Shown here: in pieces, positions 15,810 to 26,000 of the stretch | Layout: every line of letters begins with the position of its first letter | Position numbering within the stretch: position 1 is the first letter of the stretch | From: Jiulongibacter sp966250325 | GTDB lineage: Bacteria; Bacteroidota; Bacteroidia; Cytophagales; Spirosomataceae | Direction of reading: 5' to 3' | Length of the DNA stretch: 64,000 bases | Assembly (NCBI GenBank): GCA_966250325.1 | Contig: CBINGY010000003.1 | Coordinates: 62,001-126,000, forward strand | The notes under the pieces: model-generated | The model's input: only the letters and a program-made list of their open reading frames with translations | The model's database searches: none | Told to the model about the DNA's origin: nothing | Made by a program: the position numbers and the translations under genes

Positions 15810-16811
15810 ATGACCATAGCCTTTACTATTTGTTCCAATAATTATATTTCTCAGGCAAAGGCCCTGGCTGATTCATTGAAGCGAACCAATCCCGAAGTCA
15901 GATTTATCATAGGACTGCTGGATAAATTCGAACATATTCCTGAGCAATTTCGGGCAATATATTCCTCTTATGAGATCATTGAAGTATCGGAAATTGGAAT
16001 CCCCAATTTTGACTGGATGAACTCAGAATATGATATAATAGAAATAAATACAGCGGTTAAGCCCTTCTATTTTGAGTACCTGGCATCCAAATTTCCTTCT
16101 GCTGCGAATCTCATCTTCTTTGATCCTGACATTCTTGTTTATACGTCGCTTGCCGAAATAGAAAAAAAGCTGGACGAGTGGAATATTCTTTTAACTCCGC
16201 ATGTTCTCCATCCCATTGAGGATGACCGGCACGTATATCGGATTCATGAGGCAGATATTCTGAATCATGGAATATTCAATCTGGGCTATATTGCCATACG
16301 TAGAAATGCCGAAACAGACCGGTTTATTCAATGGTGGAAAGAGCGATTAAGTGAGCAATGCAGACATGATCTGTGCAATGGACTCTTTGTAGATCAGCTT
16401 TGGTGTAATCTGGTGCCCTGTTATTTTGATAAGGTACTCATAGACAAGCATCCGGGCATGAACATGGCCTACTGGAATCTGCAGGAAAGGAAAATAAGCG
16501 GGGAGAAAGGGAAGTATAAAGTAAATGATAATTTTGATTTACTATTTTTTCACTTTAGCACATACAATCCGTTTATTGAAGACAATATTGCCGATAAACA
16601 GAACAGATATAAATTATCTGAGAGACCAGACTTGCAGATGCTTTATGCAGAATACGAGGAGATGGTAAATGCCAACTATTTCAAAGAATTGAAGCAAATT
16701 CCATGTGCATATGGCAGAAAACCAAAGCCTTTGAAAAGGTTTAAGAGGGTTCGTGCAGCTATTACTAATCCGCTTCGAAAAGTGATTCATTTTATTGAAG
16801 AGACAATTTGA
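15810..16811 (+). CDS. Glycosyltransferase (GT-A fold, GT8-like)
   Basis: A 333-residue cytoplasmic protein. The start (TIAFTICSNNYISQAKALADSL) and the DPD metal-binding triad in LIFFDPDILVY (about residues 105-113) fit GT-A enzymes that transfer sugar from a nucleotide-sugar donor, closest to the GT8/glycogenin-like layout. The segment NHGIFNLGYIAIRR followed by FVDQLWCNL is typical of that group's acceptor region. First gene of a five-gene run; the next ATG starts one base after its stop. Donor and acceptor are unknown. Confidence 0.82.
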   Translation: MTIAFTICSNNYISQAKALADSLKRTNPEVRFIIGLLDKFEHIPEQFRAIYSSYEIIEVSEIGIPNFDWMNSEYDIIEINTAVKPFYFEYLASKFPSAANLIFFDPDILVYTSLAEIEKKLDEWNILLTPHVLHPIEDDRHVYRIHEADILNHGIFNLGYIAIRRNAETDRFIQWWKERLSEQCRHDLCNGLFVDQLWCNLVPCYFDKVLIDKHPGMNMAYWNLQERKISGEKGKYKVNDNFDLLFFHFSTYNPFIEDNIADKQNRYKLSERPDLQMLYAEYEEMVNANYFKELKQIPCAYGRKPKPLKRFKRVRAAITNPLRKVIHFIEETI

Positions 16812-16812
16812 A

Positions 16813-18072
16813 ATGTCAAGAAAACTCGAACTGCTGATCATAACGCATCACAATGTTTTCCCCGTAGATTCAGGGGCAGCCATGACCACCGTGTCATACA
16901 TTGAGGAAATGCAGAAATGGCATAAAGTTTCGGTGGTAATTACCAATCCGTTTGTGCCCTCCCAGGAAGATTTGGAAAAGTTAAAAAGCCGATGGTCAAA
17001 TGTTCGGATTTTTCATGGTGACGGAGCTGGTCATTCTTCAGGCCACCAGGGATTCATGGGGAAAGTAAGAAAAGGCTTATATAAAACGGGAATTTTGAAA
17101 GCACCCGTTTATACACTCACAGAAACGGCTCAGTTTAACTATTCGCCTCTGAGGCCTGATGAGGCAGCCGTGATTCAGCGGGCACTCGACGCGGCAAGTT
17201 ATGATATCATAGAGGTCAATTACGTGGAGAAATTTCCTGCAATATTCATGTTGCCCGCAGATACGATTAAAGTAGCCGTAAATCATGAGCCTCGTTTCAG
17301 ACGAACCATGGTTCAAAATCAGGGAGGTTTACTCGAAAAAAAATACGGAAGCTACCTTGAGGCATATCAATATAAAATTGAGAATGATCTCATGGATCTG
17401 TATGACGCTGTTATCTGCCTGAATCAGGAAGATACGGAACTCGTTGGAAAGTCGGTTTCCAAACCAATTTATCAGGCACCGGTTTCAGCCAGCTGGGAGG
17501 ATATCAGTGAAATTGAGCCTATTCATGTACCTGTTGAACACGTTTTTTTTCTGGGAAGTGGCAATCATCATCCAAACTTTGATGCGGTAGATTGGTATGT
17601 TCAAAGCATGGCGAAAACAGTTTTTGAAGAGCTCGGTGTTAAACTGGAAGTAATTGGTGACTGGCCTGCTGAGAAACAAAAGCAACTTGAAAGTCCGTAT
17701 GTTATTTTCAAAGGATTTGTAGACGATCTGAATATTTACGCTGAAAACAGCGTCATGCTGGTGCCTGTAAGAACGGGTGGAGGAATCCGCACTAAAATCC
17801 AATGGGCCATGTCAAAGGGTATACCTGTGGTTTCAACAGCTTTTGGGCATGAAGGCATCCCATGTGTTCATGAAAGAAGTATTATGCAGGCTGAAGACGT
17901 TCATGGGTTTGTAGATGGAATACGCAAATTGAAATCAGATAACTCGTTGAGAAATCTTATCAGAAAAGAGGCGAACGAGATTATCAGAGAACATTTCAGC
18001 CCCAAAACTGTAGTAGATAGCCGTTCCCTCATATATAGCGAATTGCTCAATCATAAACTGGTTTTACAGTGA
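16813..18072 (+). CDS. Glycosyltransferase family 4/1-like (GT-B fold)
   Basis: About 419 residues. I start at the ATG at 16813, which follows the previous stop; a longer frame into the upstream gene is unlikely. The N-terminal part (LELLIITHHNVFPVDSGAAMTTVSYIEEM) is the acceptor-binding Rossmann domain. The C-terminal part has FLGSGNHHPNFDAVDWYV, IFKGFVDDLNIYAENSVMLVPVRTGGGIRTKIQWAMSKGIPVVST, matching the donor-binding E/P-type region of GT4 enzymes that typically follows GG..K.LEA. Part of the glycan operon. Confidence 0.85.
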   Translation: MSRKLELLIITHHNVFPVDSGAAMTTVSYIEEMQKWHKVSVVITNPFVPSQEDLEKLKSRWSNVRIFHGDGAGHSSGHQGFMGKVRKGLYKTGILKAPVYTLTETAQFNYSPLRPDEAAVIQRALDAASYDIIEVNYVEKFPAIFMLPADTIKVAVNHEPRFRRTMVQNQGGLLEKKYGSYLEAYQYKIENDLMDLYDAVICLNQEDTELVGKSVSKPIYQAPVSASWEDISEIEPIHVPVEHVFFLGSGNHHPNFDAVDWYVQSMAKTVFEELGVKLEVIGDWPAEKQKQLESPYVIFKGFVDDLNIYAENSVMLVPVRTGGGIRTKIQWAMSKGIPVVSTAFGHEGIPCVHERSIMQAEDVHGFVDGIRKLKSDNSLRNLIRKEANEIIREHFSPKTVVDSRSLIYSELLNHKLVLQ

Positions 18073-18785
18073 GCCTCGGGGTTATAGTGCCCGTTTATGC
18101 CGAGGTTCCGGATGCAAACGAACAGCTGGCATTGACTCATAACCTTTCTGTACTCAAAAACCGTGAGGTGATTTTTGTGCATCCTGCCGGTTTGAATACC
18201 TCCTATTATCGGAAGGTTTATTCATCAGCCTCATTTGAATCTTTCGAAGCCCGATTTTTTGACGGTATTATGGGGTATAACGAACTCATGTTGTCAGAAG
18301 AGTTTTACAAGCGGTTTGTGGCCTATGATTATTTACTAATTCTTCAGCTAGATGCGTGGGTTTTTGAGGATAGTCTTGATTACTGGATTGAGCAGGGGTA
18401 TGATTATGTGGGGGCACCTGATTACATGTACAAGACGCATCCAAGTTCATGGCATACTCGCTTATTTGGCAGGCATTTAATGAATGGAGGCTTATCGCTT
18501 AGAAAAACTGCCGGAATGCTCAAAGCTCTGAAATTGTATAACATACTTTATCGAAAAGGTTATAGAGGACTGGAAGACTCCTACTTTTCTGCTCATTATG
18601 CCCGCTTTTTGCCGGTTCAATTTTTACTGAGACTTCCAGATTACTCTACAGCTCTCACCTTCGCTTTTGAAAAGTCGCCCTCAGCAGAATTTGCTGTAAA
18701 TGGAAATAAAATGCCGTTTGGCTGCCATGCATATCTTAAATTTGAGCCAGACTTCTGGAAATCAAAAGGAGTGATTATTGCCTGA
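18069..18785 (+). CDS. DUF5672 glycosyltransferase-like protein
   Basis: A 238-residue protein with the features of DUF5672, a GT-A-like family common in glycan loci. Seen: ILQLDAWVFEDSLDYWIEQGYDYVGAP (about 94-120), then MNGGLSLRKTAGM and the acidic GLEDSYFS, which together resemble donor and metal sites. It begins with GTG overlapping the upstream stop codon by four bases (GTGA), so translational coupling is likely. Function beyond glycan synthesis is not known. Confidence 0.78.
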   Translation: MSLGVIVPVYAEVPDANEQLALTHNLSVLKNREVIFVHPAGLNTSYYRKVYSSASFESFEARFFDGIMGYNELMLSEEFYKRFVAYDYLLILQLDAWVFEDSLDYWIEQGYDYVGAPDYMYKTHPSSWHTRLFGRHLMNGGLSLRKTAGMLKALKLYNILYRKGYRGLEDSYFSAHYARFLPVQFLLRLPDYSTALTFAFEKSPSAEFAVNGNKMPFGCHAYLKFEPDFWKSKGVIIA

Positions 18786-18792
18786 GTATCTC

Positions 18793-19764
18793 ATGCCCGA
18801 TTTGTCCATTGTTCTTGTCAATTATAAATCTGCCCGGTTATGTATTGACTGTATTCAAACTGTCAAGACATTTTCATCAGGGTTTACCTATGAAATCATT
18901 GTGGTAGACAATCAGTCCGATGATGGATCAGAAGAATTGGTTACCGGGGCACATCCTGATGTGCGATGGTTGAATATGGGCTATAACTCGGGATTCAGCC
19001 GGGCAAACAATTTTGGAGCAAGCCGGGCTGAAGGTGAATTTGTTTTATTCCTGAATACAGATACGCTTCTTATAGACAACGTGCTGCTCAGATGCCTGAA
19101 AAGGATGAGAGAGGATGCAGGAATCTCGGCATGTAGTGTACTTATGCTGGATAAAGACCATATTCCCAACTATGTGGATCCTAATTATTCTATTGAAGGA
19201 ATAGCTACCTACGCGTTTATTCCTACCAGAAACATTTTTTCGCCATGGGTTAAAAATAAAGTAAAGAAACTCCGTGAAAGGCTGGGAAATCAGGGTCTGG
19301 ATTTCCTATTGGGAGCATTTATCTTTTGCCGGCTTTCAGATTTTCAGAAAGTGGGTGGCTTTGATGAGAATCAGTTTCTTTACGGTGAAGATGTGGACCT
19401 AAGTTGTAAATTGGCCAAGCTTGGCAGATTAACCTTTTTTCAGGATCTCAAAATTATTCATTTGGAAGGGGGGAGCACTCCATCATCTGAAAAGCCGGAC
19501 ACGTTTTTTCCCAGGCCTCAAATGCATCTTGCGAATCTGGTTTTTCTTAGAAACTGGTTGGGTGCTACGTACTTCTGTCTGGTAATGCTCAATTATTACC
19601 TTTTTATTCCTGTGTATTTTTTTATCAGGCTTGCCAAAGGCGTATTTAAACTCGATTTGAAAGGTCAATTGAGGGCACCAGTCCAATTTACCCGTCAGGT
19701 TACTCGATGGTCAGCCTATTTTTTTACAATTTTGCGGCAGAAACCTGCCTTCTATAAATACTGA
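18793..19764 (+). CDS. Glycosyltransferase family 2
   Basis: About 323 residues with a GT2 catalytic domain: LSIVLVNYKSARLCIDCIQTV, VVDNQSDDGSEEL, NSGFSRANNFGAS, FLNTDT and the LYGEDVDLSCKLAKLG acceptor motif. This layout resembles rhamnosyl/galactofuranosyl-type GT2 enzymes. A hydrophobic stretch near residues 255-285 (FCLVMLNYYLFIPVYFFI) suggests membrane association. The start may instead be a TTG at 18778 overlapping the upstream gene; I chose the ATG at 18793 because the GT2 domain begins directly after it. Confidence 0.87.
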   Translation: MPDLSIVLVNYKSARLCIDCIQTVKTFSSGFTYEIIVVDNQSDDGSEELVTGAHPDVRWLNMGYNSGFSRANNFGASRAEGEFVLFLNTDTLLIDNVLLRCLKRMREDAGISACSVLMLDKDHIPNYVDPNYSIEGIATYAFIPTRNIFSPWVKNKVKKLRERLGNQGLDFLLGAFIFCRLSDFQKVGGFDENQFLYGEDVDLSCKLAKLGRLTFFQDLKIIHLEGGSTPSSEKPDTFFPRPQMHLANLVFLRNWLGATYFCLVMLNYYLFIPVYFFIRLAKGVFKLDLKGQLRAPVQFTRQVTRWSAYFFTILRQKPAFYKY

Positions 19765-19765
19765 A

Positions 19766-20800
19766 TTGGAGTCTCAACCGCTTTTCAGCATCATTATTCC
19801 CAGTTATAATTACGGGCACTTCCTCAGGGAATGTGTGGAATCTGTAATAAATCAGTCATTCAGTAACTGGGAGTGTATAATTATTGACGATGGCTCCACA
19901 GATCAAACTTCGGTTCTGGGCCCTGAACTTGCCAGGTCTGATACCCGGATTCACTACCATTGGCAGGAAAACTCTGGACTGTCAAGTGCCAGAAATAAGG
20001 GTATTTCACTTAGTAAGGGGAAGTTTTTACAGTTTCTGGATGCTGATGACCTTCTCCAGACGGAAAAGCTGGCTCACTTTGCAAAGTACATTTCTCTTAA
20101 CCCTGAGGTGGATCTGTTTTATGCCGAAGGCCGTCTTTTTAACGAAGAGGATAAGCAAAATCTGTTTCTGAATTACCTGGATCTGGAGCAGATGCACTGG
20201 ACTTTGGACATATCAGGTTCTGGAAATAAAATTATTTACGAGTTTCTTAAGTTTAACCGCTTTCTGGTCAATATGCCAGTAGTTAAAAAAGAGCTGGCTT
20301 CTACCTTACTCTTTGATGAGCAGCATACCAGTGTTTCAGACTGGAAGCTTATGGAACGTGCTATTCTGAAAGAAGGGTATAAGTTCATTCAGGGCAATGA
20401 CGATTGGGATTTCTGGATGCGGGCAGCCATCTCAGGAGCACGGTTTATGAAAATTCCAACCGCGGAAAATACCTATTCTCTGCTGAGGTTACATGGGGGA
20501 AGTATGAGTACCAAACAACAAGCCATGCTTAGCTCACAAATGATGATGCGTAGAAGGTGGGACCGGGCATTTACGGATAACGAGGTAAAAAACAGTAACC
20601 TTAGGCTACTGAAGCTTAATAAACTGATCTACGGTATCAACCTCAAAAGAGAAGGATTCAGTAAACTAGGCCGGGCATTTATTTTTAGTTCTGTTATGAA
20701 TGGCCGGGCTCTCTCTTATTCTTTATTTGGCCTGCTGGCTTATTTCCTGCCTGGCGAAAAGGCCCTTCAGCTTTTAAAGAAAGTTACAGGACAGTCTTAG
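19766..20800 (+). CDS. Glycosyltransferase family 2
   Basis: A 344-residue GT2 enzyme: FSIIIPSYNYGHFLRECVESVINQSFSNWECIIIDDGSTDQT, SGLSSARNKGIS and QFLDADD, the DxD metal site. The C-terminal 100 residues are basic with a weak hydrophobic patch. It starts at TTG one base after the preceding stop, as no ATG is near. It ends the glycan operon; its stop codon shares four bases with that of the convergent cysS gene, so no terminator lies between them. Confidence 0.87.
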   Translation: MESQPLFSIIIPSYNYGHFLRECVESVINQSFSNWECIIIDDGSTDQTSVLGPELARSDTRIHYHWQENSGLSSARNKGISLSKGKFLQFLDADDLLQTEKLAHFAKYISLNPEVDLFYAEGRLFNEEDKQNLFLNYLDLEQMHWTLDISGSGNKIIYEFLKFNRFLVNMPVVKKELASTLLFDEQHTSVSDWKLMERAILKEGYKFIQGNDDWDFWMRAAISGARFMKIPTAENTYSLLRLHGGSMSTKQQAMLSSQMMMRRRWDRAFTDNEVKNSNLRLLKLNKLIYGINLKREGFSKLGRAFIFSSVMNGRALSYSLFGLLAYFLPGEKALQLLKKVTGQS

Positions 20801-22287
20801 ACTTCTTCCCAGGCCCAGTCAATACGGTGTTTCAATTCTTTGATCACCATTCCGTTTTGTTTAAAGTAGGCTCTTACCTGGTCTACCTTATCAAACTGAC
20901 GGTTATTTTTATATTCTTTGTACAAGTCCAGCATGCCGTCTACTACCGCTTTGTCAGATCCGTTGTCTTCCTCTTTCAGTCCCAGTATTTGAGTGAAGTA
21001 GACCCCGAAATCATTAATAAGACGCTCAAAGAGCTCTCTGCCTATGGCAGAAGGGGCGAGCTGATTCATATAAAGCATATTCACATATTTCAAGAGAGTA
21101 AACATATGTGCTAAGGCCACTGCGGTATTGAGATCGTCGGCCAATGCTTCCAGAAAACCATTTAAGGCCCCCTCAATGTCTTTCACCTTTTTTTCGTCTG
21201 CCAACGTTTCTGATTCCTCAAAAACCAGCGTCTTTGACATTCTGTAGCCATTTAATAAGCGTCTGAATGCTTTTTGCGACCCTTTGAGGGCATCATTGGA
21301 AAAGTCCAATGTACTTCTGTATTGCGACTGTAACATAAAGAACCGTACGGTCATTGGGCTGTATGCCTGGTCAAGCAAGGGGTGGCTTCCGGCAAAGAGC
21401 TCTGCTGGCAAAAAGCTGTTTCCCAGTGATTTAGACATTTTCTGGCCGTTAACGGTGAGCATGTTACTGTGCATCCAGTACCTTACCGGATCTTTACCAT
21501 TTAAGCCTGTTCCCTGAGCTATTTCGCATTCATGATGCGGGAATTTTAAATCCATGCCGCCCCCGTGGATGTCAAATTGCTCTCCCAGGTATTTTGAACT
21601 CATACAGGTACACTCCAGATGCCAGCCGGGAAAGCCCATACCCCAGGGACTTGGCCATTGCATGATGTGCTCCGGAGCAGCCTTTTTCCAAATAGCAAAA
21701 TCGAGTGGATTGCGTTTCTCTGCCTGGCCATCCAGCTCACGGGTTTCATTGAGCAGATCCTCCAGAATTCTTCCGGATAGCTTACCGTAGTTCCCTCCAT
21801 TTTTGTTGTAGGCATGTATGTCAAAATAGACAGAACCATTTGATTCGTAGGCGATTCCTTTATTTATCAGCGTTTTTACAGCTTCAATCTGCTCTATCAG
21901 ATGCCCTGTAGCGGTTGGTTCAATGGAGGGCGGCAAAAAATTAAACTGCTCCAGCACATGGTGGAAGTCATTGGTATATCGCTGTACCACTTCCATGGGT
22001 TCCAGTTGTTCCAGCTTGGCCATTTTACCAATTTTATCTTCTCCTTCATCGCCATCACCTACCAGATGGCCCACGTCGGTAATGTTTCGTACATAACGCA
22101 CTTTGTAACCCAGATGTCTGAAAAAGCGAAATAGAACATCAAACGTGAGAAAACTTCTTACATTACCCAGGTGAACATTGTTATAGACTGTAGGGCCGCA
22201 CACATACATGCCCACATATCCTTCATTTACAGGTATGAAAATTTCTTTTTGTCGCGTGAGGGTGTTGTAAATTTTGATTTCTCTCAT
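20797..22287 (-). CDS. cysS: Cysteinyl-tRNA synthetase
   Basis: A 496-residue class I aminoacyl-tRNA synthetase that charges tRNA-Cys. Seen: the zinc-binding start MYVCGPTVYN with the HLGN version of the HIGH motif, WHLECTCMSSKYLG, the HGGGMDLKFPHHECEIAQ zinc/active-site block, and GQKMSKSLGN with KMSKS. Length matches the family. Convergent with the last glycosyltransferase gene. On the reverse strand TAGATTTG (22315-22308) lies about 20 bases before the start and fits a -7 box, without a clear -33 partner. Confidence 0.97.
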   Translation of the reverse strand: MREIKIYNTLTRQKEIFIPVNEGYVGMYVCGPTVYNNVHLGNVRSFLTFDVLFRFFRHLGYKVRYVRNITDVGHLVGDGDEGEDKIGKMAKLEQLEPMEVVQRYTNDFHHVLEQFNFLPPSIEPTATGHLIEQIEAVKTLINKGIAYESNGSVYFDIHAYNKNGGNYGKLSGRILEDLLNETRELDGQAEKRNPLDFAIWKKAAPEHIMQWPSPWGMGFPGWHLECTCMSSKYLGEQFDIHGGGMDLKFPHHECEIAQGTGLNGKDPVRYWMHSNMLTVNGQKMSKSLGNSFLPAELFAGSHPLLDQAYSPMTVRFFMLQSQYRSTLDFSNDALKGSQKAFRRLLNGYRMSKTLVFEESETLADEKKVKDIEGALNGFLEALADDLNTAVALAHMFTLLKYVNMLYMNQLAPSAIGRELFERLINDFGVYFTQILGLKEEDNGSDKAVVDGMLDLYKEYKNNRQFDKVDQVRAYFKQNGMVIKELKHRIDWAWEEV

Positions 22288-22402
22288 GAAACTCGCTTAA
22301 TTCGGCACAAATCTACGTGATTTGAACGTAATCATAGACGGACATGAAATAAAGTCTGTACCAATAAGCTCTGGATTGCATGCTGGATTAAAAAAAAGTA
22401 GG

Positions 22403-23068
22403 ATGTTAAGTTTTCTGTCAAAACCAGCCTCAAAGGCTAGTGTAAATTCTGTGAATGAAAACAAACTGGAGAGCTTGTTGACGAAACATGTTCCTGGTTT
22501 TGCGGTGTCCTATTGCCTGGGTCTTTGGAAAGAGCAGCCTTTCTCATTCAAAGTAACGCGTTCACGAAACAGCTGCCTGGGGAATTACAAGTTTGAAGCA
22601 GGAAATCACACCATAACCGTCAATAATGACCTGAACCCCTACAGTTTTCTTATCACCTACATTCATGAGGTGGCTCACATGTATGTTCAGCTGGAAAATA
22701 AAAATTTCAGAAGAAGGGCACAACCACATGGCCAGGAATGGAAAAGGAAATTTCAGGACCTTTTTGCTCCGCTGTTAAATGAGGAAGTTTTTCCTGAAGA
22801 GCTGTTGTATATTCTCATAAAACACATGAGAAATCCTGCGGCCAGCTCTACCAGAGATCCTTTGCTGGTTAAAGCTCTCAGAGAATTCGATAAAAATGCC
22901 CAAAATTTGCTCCAGCTTGAAAGTATTTCGATCGGAGAGACGTTTATTTTTAAGGACCGGGTGTTTCAGAAGCTGGAAAGCAGAAGAAGCCGGGCACTCT
23001 GTCTGGAATTGCATAGCAAAAGAAAATATACTATCCCGCTTTTAGCAGAGATCAAGAGAACTGATTGA
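22403..23068 (+). CDS. SprT-like zinc metalloprotein
   Basis: About 221 residues. The motif TYIHEVAHMYVQ (HExxH) sits about one third in, with HGQEWKRKFQDL downstream, giving the SprT/Spartan-like domain. Bacterial SprT proteins are presumed metalloproteases, possibly acting on DNA-bound proteins, but their role is not settled. The longest frame begins at a TTG at 22322; I prefer the ATG at 22403 because homologous domains begin near ENKLESLLTKHVPG. It is 15 bases ahead of porU and may be co-transcribed with it, which looks like chance rather than function. Confidence 0.75.
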   Translation: MLSFLSKPASKASVNSVNENKLESLLTKHVPGFAVSYCLGLWKEQPFSFKVTRSRNSCLGNYKFEAGNHTITVNNDLNPYSFLITYIHEVAHMYVQLENKNFRRRAQPHGQEWKRKFQDLFAPLLNEEVFPEELLYILIKHMRNPAASSTRDPLLVKALREFDKNAQNLLQLESISIGETFIFKDRVFQKLESRRSRALCLELHSKRKYTIPLLAEIKRTD

Positions 23069-23083
23069 CCGTAATAACTTAAA

Positions 23084-26000
23084 GTGAAAAAAAAACTCTG
23101 CATATTTCTTTACATACTATCCTTTGGCGGATTCTCGGCTCATGCTCAAACCCGTTTTCATGAGGGAGTATGGTATGAATTGAAAATTGAAAAAGACGGC
23201 GTTTATCAACTTAACAGGAGCTACTTTGAGCGTAATGGAATTCAGGTCAAGGATCTGGATCCGGGGAAAATCAGGCTGTTTACGGTTCGGGAGAAGCTTT
23301 TGGATCAGAGCAATTTGTCGGTGCCAGATCTGCAGTTAATAGAGATACCTGTAGAGCTTAAAGATTCTGACGGCAAATTTGATAAATCAGATTTCATAAG
23401 GTTCTATGCCGAGGGGCCTCATCAGATTTTGGTGGATTCTTCAGGGAATTTTTCACATCAGCTGCATCCATTTGACTCATATTCCCGCGTTTTTGTTGAC
23501 CTCTCCGGCGAAACACCTTCTATGCGAATAAGGGAATCTTTAAAACCAGCAGGTGATCTGACACCACTTCCTGGTCTTACCTACTTTGAGTACTATGAAC
23601 CCGAAATAGCCAATCTGCTGGACAGCGGCCGGGAGTGGCTTGGGGAGTATTTTTTCTCTGAATGGAGTAAAGAGTTTTCAATTCAAGGGATAGTAAAGGG
23701 GAGCTCTGCCCGAATTACAGCCCAAATGGTGGGGCAAACCTATGAAGACGCTGAATTGAGAATCCTTTACAAGAATAAGGAAATCGGGAAAATGCTGCTC
23801 CCGAGGATCACTTATCGATGGAATGATAACTTCAGAAGGTACGACCGGGCAGGAGAAATACGAAAGACTGATGCGAGCTTTCTGGTAGAAGGAGATAATC
23901 CTGAGTTTACTTTTCAATTACCTGCCGATCTCGATATCTCATCTGGTGTACGGCTTGATTTTCTCGAAATTACGGTGGAAAGAGAGCCAAAACATTTCAC
24001 TTTGCAGTGTTCTTCCTACCTTTTTAGTTCCGGAATTTTTAGCTTCAAAAATGACGGTTTGGGCTATGTATGGAATGTATCAGAACCACTTAAACCCGAG
24101 GTGCTTTCCGGTAATACGGCTAATTATGAAATAGGTACGACCACAGGTGCTACCCGATTGGCATTTTTTACAGATGAAAATGTTTTTGAACCTCAGGGAA
24201 TAACACACTTTTTGCAACCGGCAGAACTGGCAGAGGAAGTTCCTGATCTCATTATCATTTATCCCGAACTCTTTAAAAGAGAAGCCCTTCGATTGGCAGA
24301 ATACAGGCAGAGGACTGACCAGCTTAGCGTGTTTACTATTGGACTTGAGGATGTCTTTTATCAATTTTCAGGCGGTAAAACCGATCCTACGGCCATCCGG
24401 AATCTATGTAAGTATTTCTGGAGAAAAAATCCGGAAAAACTGAAGTATCTGCTACTGTTTGGAGATACAACTTTTGACCCAAAGAATAATAACGGTCTTT
24501 CCTTTGTAAAGCCTGAGGCTTATATTCCCACCTACGAAAGCCGGGAGTCGCTTGAACCAATATTTAGCTATTCATCGGATGACTACTTCGGTTTTCTGGA
24601 AGATCACGAGGGTTTTTGGGCAGAAGGTTTTTCAGAAAGAGGAATATGGAGGTCAAATCAGGACAATGATCATACCTTGGATATTGCAGTAGGGAGGCTA
24701 CCAGTCAAAAACCGTATAGAGGCGAGTTTGTTGGTAGATAAACTGATCTATTATGGGTCTTCAGGTGGTTCGCTGGGCGATTGGAAGAGAAATGTCTTGT
24801 TTACGGCCGATGATGGTGACAGAAACACGCACGAAAAAGACGCTGAAGCATTTTCAGATTTGCTTGAGCTTACAAATCCTTCCTCAAGAGCTGTCAAAGT
24901 GTATGTTGACGCGTTTCCCCAGATTGCTTCTGCCACCGGTGAACATGTTCCACAGGCCGTTGCAAAATTTGAGGAGACTCTCAAGAGGGGCGTTCTGGTA
25001 GTGAACTTTAATGGTCATGGGTCTGAAGATGGGTGGACAGACGAAAAACTACTTACCATTGGTCAGATTCAACGTTGGCGTAACCGCGACAAAATGCCCG
25101 TTTTTGTAACGGCTACCTGTGAATTTGGAAGGTTTGATAATCCTTCCGTTGTTTCGGGAGCGGAGTTGGCATTGCTTAATCCTGATGGAGGGGCTATTGC
25201 ATTGCTTACCACTACACGGCCGGTCTTTTCCAGTACCAATTTCCCTATTAATTCAGCTTTTTACAAAAATCTTTTCGAAACGTCATCCGATGGAATCCGA
25301 ATTGGAGATGTGTTCAGAAAAACCAAAAATGAGTCGGTTCTCGGAGAGATTAATCGTAATTTTTCCCTTCTCGGAGATCCCTCATTACGGCTGATTTACC
25401 CGAAAGACAAAATTCTCATCACTTCAGTGAACGCGGGGACACCTGAAAATGCAGTTGTAGCTTATGGGTCACGCATTAGTCTATCCGGTGAACTTTCAGA
25501 TAAATCGTTTAACGGAAAGGTGAAGGTTACTGTTTTTGATAAAAAATCTAAAAAAAGCACACTTGGTGGTGCTGGTAATTTACGATTGAATTATGAAGAA
25601 ACCGATCGAAAGCTTTTCGACGGATTAACAGATCTTGTGGATGGGAAATTTGCTATTTCACTCGTTCTACCCACTGTTAAAGATACCACGGAAGGCACTC
25701 TTTATATTTACGTGTATGCGGTAAGTTCTGATAGCACCCGGGAGGCGATCGGGTCTTTACATAAGGTATTAATTCGGGGTAGAGAAATCCAAGAAACTAC
25801 TGATAGGGAGGCACCCAAGGGTGAATTGGGCTATAATTTATCTGAGGGATTGATTGAAATTGTTATTAGTGACGAATCAGGCATTTTTTTGCCGGATGGG
25901 GAAGAAAACTCGATGATCCTGGTGCTTAATGATACACTGGAGATTTTGCCGGCCGGCTACCTTCTGATGAATGAAACTGGTAAATCAGGAGTCATCAGGT

